Source: Leucocoprinus leucothites (lineage: Eukaryota; Basidiomycota; Agaricomycetes; Agaricales; Agaricaceae). Taken from it: 16,378 nt of DNA. Below, one piece after another: positions 9,966-16,378 of this stretch; positions within the stretch are counted from its first letter, which is position 1, and each line of letters begins with the position of its first letter. Both the position numbers and the translations under genes were made by a program. The notes below the pieces were generated by a model. That model had not been told where the DNA came from and ran no database searches. It saw nothing but the letters and a program-made list of their open reading frames with translations. The stretch lies in the NCBI GenBank assembly GCA_013368445.1, contig JAACJO010000098.1, forward strand, positions 1-16,378, in the 5' to 3' direction.

Positions 9966-10034
9966 TGTCCGTAGCTGGAATCGAACCAGCGGCTCTTCGG
10001 AGCAAATGCCACAATGAAGTGATTTAACCCCTAA
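9966..10034 (-). pseudogene. Truncated tRNA-His(GTG) at the unit A end
   Basis: This copies 69 of the 80 bases of the tRNA at 12636-12715, with a C-to-T change on the plus strand that mismatches the closing pair of the anticodon stem (CTTCA against CGAAG). The T arm with GGTTCGATTCC (the B box) is perfect. The 5' strand of the acceptor stem and the linker to the D arm are missing, because the duplication junction falls exactly here. Without the acceptor stem it cannot yield a functional tRNA. Confidence 0.88.
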
Positions 10035-10062
10035 TGCATAAATTGCCGTACCCAACTGTGGG
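10035..10062 (-). other. Fragment of GH24 lysozyme coding sequence at the duplication junction
   Basis: These 28 bases match 6547-6574 inside the intact lysozyme gene at 25 positions and in the same orientation. The minus-strand reading is PTVGYGNLC against PTVGYGHLC in the gene, which is the region of the catalytic Thr and the GYGH motif. Two of the three differences are silent third-position changes and one changes His to Asn, which suggests a former coding copy rather than chance. Similarity stops abruptly on both sides: tRNA-His remnant on the left, shared unit sequence on the right. Confidence 0.7.
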
Positions 10063-10882
10063 GATGCATTAAATTCTTGCTCTATTCTTTCATGTTAGCT
10101 CACTGAGCGAACGTGTGAACGAGTTGGTGATCCGTTGACACGGGGAACGCCACGATCACTCATCTCCGTTGATGGCTTCGCCGTGTGATGAATATCATGT
10201 TCGGGGGTGATTTTTCTATCTACACGACCTTTGATTGACTACTTTCATGGCTTCGTGTTTCTGATATCTTGAGGCGTTTAGTATCATCAAACAGCTACGA
10301 GTTAGTTCACTTTTTGACAGTATCATGCGGGACATAAATTCTGTTTGCACCATACTACAACAAAAATCACCGAGCTTAGCACAATATCTCGTGGTTCCAT
10401 GACAATATGAACAGTAATTAGTTGATTGATTAAATATTACTCCACTCCAATGTTGCGGAACCGAAGAAAGTCCACCTGAGCTCTTTGATCAGGTAGTATT
10501 GACCGTTCGACATATTGACCTCAGCGTCCGGGCGCTGTTTGGGTTGCAGCAGTGCATATGCTTCATTGGAGCTGGGGAACTTCTAGCCCCACTGCAAAAC
10601 ACACTCTGATGCACTCCGGCGACAGCGAGCCTCTGACGTCCGTTACCTATAAACCACCGAAGAAGTTCACACTTTCTTCTGCACTTGCACGTAAAATGAT
10701 GAAATTGATTGGTTTTTGAACTATGATTACGGTCTCGCCAAGAGTTTCGCTCAGGAACTCACATCTAAAAGCCTCGAAGCCTAATATAGAGTGCATTCAG
10801 TGTGAATTGCCATTTGTATGACTCGATACAGGAAGTGATCCAAAATCAAGAGTCATCAGGGTTTATACACCTACATGCTAAT
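10063..10882. other. Non-coding left part of unit B
   Basis: This aligns with the left part of unit A (7093-7907) but no gene is recognisable on either strand. About 10801-10888 is unmatched and takes the place of the longer 7908-8230 block of unit A. Confidence 0.5.
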
Positions 10883-12203
10883 CTACAGATACCTAGCTAG
10901 TCGGATAGTAACATCGTGTTGAGCGGCTTTACAAACTATCCGGACAGATAATTGCTTAAAGAAGCCGATGGAGTGACTGAACGATCGTTCCATCCCAATA
11001 CTGAAAACCCCGAAAAACTCAAATCCTTTGCGACTTTTCACGTCCCTTTCAATTTCGCTGTGCCTAGTCTTTAGGAGCTCCTTCAGCTCTTTCGTGGTCG
11101 CCACTCGATGTAAACTTTCTAGACAGGAATTCTAGTGACACTAGGTGCACAAAGAATGCGCATAACGTCGTCGATGTCAATGTTGTCCTAGGCGGAGAAG
11201 ATAGAGGCTGTGTAGAGTTCCGTAAGGTAGTCAGATAATTTTTTTCCACGAGCGGAAAAACTCGAGTTTGACAATGGTGGATAGAATTAGCGCATTCAGG
11301 TTCGGTGCCTTGTAGTGATAGCAGTGGAGAAGCGTTATGGGGTGCATCCAAGGTTGAGTATTAATGTCCAGAATAATCAGCTTGTCAAAGTGGCGGGCGA
11401 CGGGGGGCTGCTGACATTGTTGTTGGTTAAAGGGCATTGCAGATCGAGGACCATTTGAACGGCGGAGGTACACTGCCGCAATACCTGCCACGCCTCGTCC
11501 CAATTAGTGAAGAATGCAAGGTCAATGTGGGTGAGACCTTTTAGAACATTCGCCATATGGCTGCTCATAGTACGGGCTGCAAGGGGAGATGGGACAGTGA
11601 GAAGGAAAGAACGGAGGTTGGGTAGATTGCCAGCATGTTTAATTATATCAATGGATTCTTTTTCCGACATTACATCACATGAAAGTGTTTGGAGGCAGCG
11701 AGCATCGGTGAACGAGAACTGAGTGAGGATGTTGGAAGCATCACCGGCGACGTAGATATTGGCAGTTCGCCAGCGAGCGATAGATTGGCGAATAACGTTC
11801 AAGGCCCCTGTTGGCTCGTCCTCGAGATATTCATGGTCAAGGTGGAGGTGTACAATGTTGAGGGGTAAGTCCGCAGATCGTTCAAGCCAGAGGGACAGTG
11901 CATCGGCGGGCGGTGATTTTGAGCGTTTGAAATTCATACTCGGGGGGTGAAGACACAACAGGGTCCAGAAACTGGGCGTTTTGACCACGATGCTATCCCA
12001 TCGGGTGCAAACGAGGCGGATTATTGTCAACTGACGAGATAATCTCGTCATTCGAGTGCGTATAAAGGCCTTGTGGATAAATTCGGTAGTGTAAAGGAAA
12101 ATAGATGTGAGAATTTCAGTTGGTAGCTGGTTGATGCGCGAGCTGAGCTAACGGGTAAGGAATGGTCAAATAAAACAAGCTACCAGAGGACTCACGAGGA
12201 CAT
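10883..12203 (-). pseudogene. F-box protein gene, truncated by frameshift, unit B
   Basis: The start ATG at 12201-12203 begins an 8-base exon (12196-12203), followed by a 53-base intron (12143-12195, GTGAGT...CAG) and a long second exon open to a stop at 11377-11379. The total is 257 codons. The F-box is complete (SSSRINQLPTEILTSIF, IIRLVCTRWDSIVVKTPSFW), followed by leucine-rich sequence (LPLNIVHLHLDHEY, LPNLRSFLLTVPS, GLTHIDLAFFTNWDEAWQVL). Comparison with unit A shows that the frame was meant to continue (FDKLIILDINTQPWMH): one T is missing near 11390, and two extra A at about 11240-11246 shift it again. A C-terminal piece (KELKELLKTRHSEIERDV) remains at 11104-10883 in another frame. It could still express a short F-box protein, but the family-length product is lost. 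Confidence 0.82.
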
Positions 12204-12619
12204 CTGCCAAGAGTCGGGCGCAGTAGTGTCAGAGCTGGATCGGATGGGAAATGATTAATTAAGCGCTCATGCTGGGGCGAAAGGTGACCATGACGAAATC
12301 AAACTCAGATTGAAACTGTCTGATCCGGGTTCCAGGGTGCAACCGGCTGTCGTGCTTTGAATAGGGTATGTAATGATTAACGGATTTAAGAGGACAACTA
12401 CTCACATGTTAGCCATCCAAGGAGGTTTGAAGGTGGTATCAGAGCAACTCCTCGAAAAAATACATGTGCAATACGGATTTATTCCTGCGGCCTCCCGTCT
12501 GAAGTGCCTAGTCCAGAGCCACTCAAGCGCATGTGCAGTTCGTGATGGATACTGACCTTTCACATGTAACAGACACGAATGACCAGCCTTAGGCCTACCC
12601 TGGTGGTCAAGCCGGGAAG
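12204..12619. other. Spacer between the unit B F-box gene and tRNA-His
   Basis: This is the presumed promoter and 5' leader of the F-box gene, shared with unit A. No further gene is seen. Confidence 0.5.
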
Positions 12620-12624
12620 AAAAA
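12620..12624 (-). terminator. RNA polymerase III terminator of tRNA-His
   Basis: On the minus strand this is TTTTT, beginning 11 bases after the discriminator base of the tRNA. Its length and position are normal for RNA polymerase III termination. Confidence 0.7.
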
Positions 12625-12635
12625 GTTATACAGTA

Positions 12636-12715
12636 TGTCCGTAGCTGGAATCGAACCAGCGGCTCTTCGGAGCAAATGCCACAACGAAGTGATTTAACCC
12701 CTAATCGATACGGAC
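12636..12715 (-). tRNA. tRNA-His (anticodon GTG) with an 8-nt intron
   Basis: Read on the minus strand, this folds completely: acceptor stem GTCCGTA/TACGGAC (7 perfect pairs) with discriminator A, D stem GATT/AATC with loop AGGGGTTA, anticodon stem CTTCG/CGAAG, a 4-base variable loop AGCC, and T stem GCTGG/CCAGC with loop TTCGATT. The internal B box GGTTCGATTCC is perfect. The anticodon loop is 15 bases. Removing 8 bases after position 37 (CATTTGCT, or equally ATTTGCTC) leaves TTGTGGC, the standard tRNA-His loop with anticodon GTG. Intron place and size fit fungal nuclear tRNAs. A five-T terminator follows. It supplies histidine for cytosolic translation if expressed. The total length is 80 bases with no 3' CCA encoded, as expected in a nuclear genome. 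Confidence 0.9.
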
Positions 12716-13645
12716 ACAACACTTTGAGTTTCATGTTCACAAATTAATAACTTTGGAATTGGCTGAGTGTACGGCGATAGGATGGCATAGTGTGACAGAG
12801 TAGGCAGCGGATGGCAGCGCGATGCTTATTACTCATATGGGCAGATGGAGAAGCGCGAATCAAATCCATGTTCTTCGGATAACCTGAGTTCCTTGGTGGG
12901 ACTACTCAAACAACATGTGGGAGCGGAAATGAGCTCGTATAAATATTCACGTTATTGTACTGGTCAAACGATCTGTAAAATTGTATCAGTTCATGAAACA
13001 TACAGTCGCAATTCCTTCATGATATTTTTAAACGTGGGTCGAACAAAATAACAGCCAAAGAAATACACGCATCCGACCTACGTGACTTAAACAGGCGACA
13101 TTCAAATGCCAAGGTTACAGATATCCAGTCACAACTTGACGCTCTTCCAGCTGAGCTAAGGCTGGGATGGAGTGGATTAGGGCTCATTCCGAAAATTGTT
13201 CTGATATCCTGGATAAGTAATTATTCGTTGAAATCATTGTGTACAGAGTGGAGGCAAAATCTTTGCTTAGTAGCTCGAAAAGCATAGAAGAGGCATCGTG
13301 GGAGAAATATATTCATTCAACATACCATTCGTTGGTTCTTGCAGGTTCCAAATACTATGATGCACTATGAGATTCGTGTTGCTGTTTAGATACATTGATA
13401 AACAGAGAAAAGGTTCAGGGCGAGATGCGCGGCCTTGTGTCCACGATACATCGTACATATCGGTTTTCGACGACCAAGGACGGTTTGTTAGACTTGTCAG
13501 TTTTTTCAGTGTTCGAAGCCACCAGTATACATTATTCACCGTACAGTAAAATGTCCGAATAGGAGAGCGACTCAGTCAGAGAGATCAATTCCTTGTACAT
13601 TGATGGTGCGACCATGCTGGTGCTGGTGCTTACCTAATCGAGCCC
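12716..13645. other. Intergenic stretch without a recognisable gene
   Basis: Short open frames exist on both strands (for example minus 13267-13539), but none shows a known motif and none is supported by a second copy. No RNA gene or repeat is seen. Confidence 0.5.
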
Positions 13646-13681
13646 TCAGTCTCAGGCCTGCTCCCTGACACCTGAGACTGA
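13646..13681 (+). repeat. 11-bp hairpin just upstream of the intact F-box gene
   Basis: TCAGTCTCAGG (13646-13656) and CCTGAGACTGA (13671-13681) are perfect complements separated by 14 bases. They end 41 bases before the ATG, so the structure is probably in the 5' leader or core promoter of the F-box gene. In RNA it would form a stable stem that could hinder ribosome scanning; in DNA it could bind a dimeric factor. The structure is certain, the role unknown. Confidence 0.55.
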
Positions 13682-13722
13682 AATCGGCCACTTGCTCACG
13701 CTCGTTGATTCCAAACCTCGCC

Positions 13723-14886
13723 ATGTCAGTCTCTACCAACAGCACGTCCGCTGATTGCCTCCCCGACGACATACTCCGGGAAATCTTTCCTGTTCATCTG
13801 TTGTCGGACCCGGATGATTTGGCACTCCACAAATTATCCACGATAAGGACCCATCTTCGCCTGGTGTGTCGACGTTGGAATTCAATCGTTGTTCACACAC
13901 CTCGATGCTGGTCGACCATCCATTTCTGCTTATACGGACCCCCTCGCATTCCACGTTGTGATCCACCGCCACCGCCAAAAACACTTGCGCTCTTCTTCAA
14001 GAGGTCTCAAAATACTCCTCTCTTTATCAAGATTTACTCACAAGAGTCCGTCCTTGCCGATACGCCCTACGATTATCTGGATCTCCTGGTAAATACGGTA
14101 GACAGATGGGAAACCCTCGCGCTCGAGGTGCGGATTACAGAATATCATGAGTCAGATTTTCATTCAGAGCTACTCGAGAGATGCCCTCTGGAGCGTGCCA
14201 CTGGATTGAGACGCCTGTCCTGGACACAGAAGCGTTTTTTGGGCCGTTACTTTAACAGTATTTTTACTCCAACACACAATGGCCCGCCAGTTCCGCATCA
14301 CCTTGCTCTATCCGGGCCTCTTGGATTCCCATCCCGGCTCGAGTCGCTTCTTGACGGATTTTATGACAACCTCACCAGTCTCTTCATCACCTATACCTTT
14401 GCCAAGGATGCCATTCCTATTCTGCGAATGACACCGAGGATCATCAGCTTGCACGCTGGTATCTCTGCACTCAATTCCCATTTAAACATCAACACCATCA
14501 ATCTCCCATTTCTACGCTATTTGTCTCTTGGCTCCTGCAATGAGCATACACTCCTTGAATTCCTCGAAGTCCCGTTGCTCACCGAGCTCCGTATATGTTT
14601 GGATGCTATAGGAGGGGAGTACTTTGATCCGAAGTACTTGTTAGATCACCTTGCAAGATCACGTTACTCCCTGCGTGTGCTTGTCCTCACTAGAATTGGT
14701 GCTGACAGGTTGGTTGGGTTCTTTCAGCATCCTTCCATTGTGACGCTCCCCACGGCCAAAGTCCTTAGCAAGAGCTCGCCGCTTAGTCGGGAGTTTCTCG
14801 AGTCTGTTGAGGAGGCCGATAGTGATTTTAAAGCTCGCTTTAGAACTACGAAGGTGGGGGTGTTTCGAACTTGGATGGGTGGATGA
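13723..14886 (+). CDS. Intact F-box protein
   Basis: This is a single-exon gene of 387 codons. The first Met at 13723 (context gccATGtc) is preferred, as it leaves ten residues before the F-box and the upstream in-frame codons contain no ATG. The F-box covers about residues 10-62: CLPDDILREIF, then LRLVCRRWNSIVVHTPRCWS, the LPxxIL and W-x-x-I-V pattern that contacts Skp1. The remainder is leucine-rich without strict repeats (LTSLFITYTF, LRYLSLGSCN, LTELRICLDA, LRVLVLTRIG), as in the variable substrate-binding part of mushroom F-box proteins. It has a short acidic/basic tail ending TWMGG. It is likely an adaptor of an SCF ubiquitin ligase with unknown substrate. It is a distant relative of the other F-box genes here and the only undamaged one. 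Confidence 0.9.
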   Translation: MSVSTNSTSADCLPDDILREIFPVHLLSDPDDLALHKLSTIRTHLRLVCRRWNSIVVHTPRCWSTIHFCLYGPPRIPRCDPPPPPKTLALFFKRSQNTPLFIKIYSQESVLADTPYDYLDLLVNTVDRWETLALEVRITEYHESDFHSELLERCPLERATGLRRLSWTQKRFLGRYFNSIFTPTHNGPPVPHHLALSGPLGFPSRLESLLDGFYDNLTSLFITYTFAKDAIPILRMTPRIISLHAGISALNSHLNINTINLPFLRYLSLGSCNEHTLLEFLEVPLLTELRICLDAIGGEYFDPKYLLDHLARSRYSLRVLVLTRIGADRLVGFFQHPSIVTLPTAKVLSKSSPLSREFLESVEEADSDFKARFRTTKVGVFRTWMGG

Positions 14887-16378
14887 GACGACGGTGGACA
14901 GTTTGTTCCTGAAGAATGGTCGTCATGATATTATGGAGGAAACGTTACTTCAATATGCTGGATACTACTAGAATGGCACAATTTATAATATATAGCAGTA
15001 TATCGTGCCAAACGACTTTCATCTTATTTTTCCCATCAGAATTTCCAGAAGCCAGAGGATGAAAGGATGACTATATCCCTCAACGTCCGTTCGAGGAGGA
15101 TATCGTAGATATTGCTTCATTCTCAGTGCGTCGCGGCTGATTGACAAACCGGCAGTTGCGGCTTGTGACTTATTGAAACTCCGATGATTCCCACTTCTCT
15201 CATTCCTGACACCTACTTCTCCAACCAGCTCCAACCTCATCGTGTTCTAATCATCTACCTTGCGTCGATGCGAGGCAGGCGTGCTTGAGTGTCGCCATAT
15301 TGCTCAATATCAAAGGGTTCGGCACCAGGCGTGGGAGAGCGTTAACTGGCGGGATGGTGACCATGAAGGTGCGGGTGACATCCCACCCCTGCCCTCCGAC
15401 GATGAGACATTTTTAACCCTCTGTCCGGTTCGCGAACTGCATGACTACTCATTACTTCAGCACAACGACTGAACCATAGAGCGCCAGGTGCCCCCACGTT
15501 GTCTATTCGGTCTTCATCGCTACGAGTCCCATGACGCGATACCGGTCAATGAGATATCCCCGCTGGCCCCGCATTTATGAACGTCCGCCGTACCCTATAA
15601 ACGTGCTCTCAAAGCCAAGGATCTTTGGTCACTGGTTCATGGCAACTTTGTGGTCGTCCAGTCGTGTATTCAACTGAGCAGAGATGGGAGTGTGCATGGT
15701 GTTGCTCTACGGCACGCGGACCAGTGGGCTGGACAAGTTCGTTGATGGTGACTGAGTTAGGTTCGGCGTCTATTCCTGGATGTAATTGGGAGCTTACCGA
15801 AGCCCGTACCGGATGAGCAGTATTTCTTTGTACGTGGGTCTTCTCAGCTCTCGACTGTAATTCTTGACTGACATTCCTTGTTCTTCTGTCTGCTATCCGT
15901 CCTGTTTCCCAGAGGAACCGCCATCAATAACAAGGCCGGCAGCTGCACCTGTCGTTACGAACAATATTGCCACCTTTTTCAGAATTTGGCGATATATTCT
16001 ATTCCTTCTGAGCGCCTGCGTCGCTGGCCGCGTTCTCCCGATGAAGTACATTCGCATCATGCATCACTAGTGCCCAAATTGATTACTCAGTGAAGTTGTA
16101 CCAAAGTCCTAATATCTTCATCGCGGACATGCTCGGCGTCACGAGGGATACCACTGAATCTCCTCCTTTGCAAGACTCCTGGTTGACTCCCATCTACTTT
16201 CAAGCAAGTCTCCTATGGCGAGGGTGGCGAGTGGCAATTGGGCTCGTGCGTTGAATCGCCTTCTTTGGGATTAGCAACGGGCTCGTCAACCCACGCCTCC
16301 TGGCCGTATACGGTCTCATTGATGGAACATTTCGTATCACCAGGACTCGCCTTCCAGTAGACATTCCTTGTGTAATGT
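14887..16378. other. Right end: no confident gene; possible decayed membrane protein
   Basis: All frames are broken by frequent stops. At about 16186-16310 two adjacent frames on the plus strand read LLWRGWRVAIGLV, a stop, IAFFGISNGLVNPR and then, after frame changes, SWP and YGLIDGTFRITRTR. This faintly recalls the segment around the WPPxFG motif of fungal wax-synthase-like membrane acyltransferases. NIKGFGT near 15310 might belong to the same family. No intron model that I tried joins these, so this is only a hint. A TGGCAC...GTGCCA imperfect hairpin (14974-15010) lies just after the F-box gene and may be part of its 3' end. Confidence 0.2.

Larger units (their letters stand above)
7072..10034. 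repeat. Tandem segmental duplication, unit A
   Basis: This unit matches unit B (10035-12704) head to tail, mostly base for base, with scattered substitutions and small indels. Clear anchors: 7095 with 10066 (aatgcatt..aattcttgctc), 7170 with 10145, 7360 with 10320, 8240 with 10900, 9270 with 11940, 9590 with 12260, and 9966-10034 with 12636-12704. It carries a damaged F-box gene and a tRNA-His remnant, both on the minus strand. The left edge is fuzzy: matching is clear from about 7088 and possible from 7072. The unit ends abruptly inside the tRNA. It is longer than unit B mainly because of extra blocks at about 7746-7803 and 7908-8230. Confidence 0.93.
10035..12704. repeat. Tandem segmental duplication, unit B
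   Basis: This is the second, adjacent copy of the unit at 7072-10034. It contains, from left to right, the lysozyme fragment, a non-coding stretch, a damaged F-box gene (minus strand), a spacer and the tRNA-His gene (minus strand). Homology with unit A can only be followed to 12704, where unit A breaks off. The tRNA continues intact to 12715 in unit B, so the sequence right of the unit probably represents the original flank. Confidence 0.93.

Noticed and set aside
12434..12445. TGGTATCAGAGC, identical to the initiator-tRNA primer binding site of many plant copia retrotransposons
   Set aside because: No long terminal repeat ends just before it, no polyprotein or reverse transcriptase follows, fungal initiator tRNA has a different 3' end, and the copy in unit A (near 9757) differs.
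9966..12715. tRNA-headed SINE as explanation of the two tRNA-like copies
   Set aside because: The copies share not only the tRNA and a short body but more than 2.6 kb including a whole F-box gene, and there is no poly-A-like tail or target duplication. A segmental duplication explains this better.
13705..13722. TTG-initiated N-terminal extension of the intact F-box protein
   Set aside because: Nuclear fungal genes rarely start with TTG, the ATG at 13723 has a good context, and the six extra residues add no motif.
15625..16093. Short plus-strand open frames of 60-71 codons near the right end
   Set aside because: Several overlapping frames are equally open, composition is not gene-like and no motif or start context supports any of them.
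1..16378. CRISPR array, insertion sequence, bacterial operon or viral system
   Set aside because: No regularly spaced direct repeats, no transposase or integrase motif and no polycistronic layout were found. The spliced genes show that this is a fungal nuclear region.

Overview
The window looks like nuclear DNA of a filamentous basidiomycete, most likely an Agaricomycete. The reasons are a gene split by a dozen very short (47-76 nt) GT-AG introns, several fast-evolving F-box/leucine-rich-repeat proteins of the kind expanded in mushrooms, a fungal secreted GH24 lysozyme and an intron-containing nuclear tRNA. Identification below this level is not possible from the sequence alone.

Layout: (1) 1-2720 (+): most of a GH92 alpha-mannosidase gene, cut at its 5' end by the window edge. 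Its motifs and splice sites are preserved but it carries six single-base frameshifts. (2) 2721-4336: about 1.6 kb with no convincing gene. (3) 4337-5733 (+): an F-box protein gene with three small frameshifts in its 5' part and a clean 3' part. (4) 6182-6733 (-): an intact, secreted, phage-T4-type lysozyme (GH24). (5) 7072-12715: a head-to-tail tandem duplication of a 2.7-3.0 kb unit. Each unit holds, all on the minus strand, a tRNA-His(GTG) gene and a damaged F-box gene. The tRNA is complete in the second unit and truncated in the first, and the first unit ends inside it. A 28-nt piece of GH24 lysozyme coding sequence lies at the start of the second unit. (6) 13723-14886 (+): an intact, intronless F-box protein gene preceded by an 11-bp hairpin. 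(7) 14887-16378: no confident gene, with scattered short stretches that faintly recall a membrane acyltransferase of the wax-synthase type.

The genes do not form a pathway. The window reads as a gene-turnover region: four F-box genes within about 8 kb in different states of preservation, a local duplication with a breakpoint inside a tRNA gene, and hydrolase genes interspersed. The most instructive points are the structure of the duplication junction (tRNA fragment, lysozyme fragment, second unit) and whether the single-base frameshifts in the left 6 kb, mostly in homopolymers, are real pseudogene lesions or assembly errors. I found no new defence, mobile or regulatory system that I could defend.
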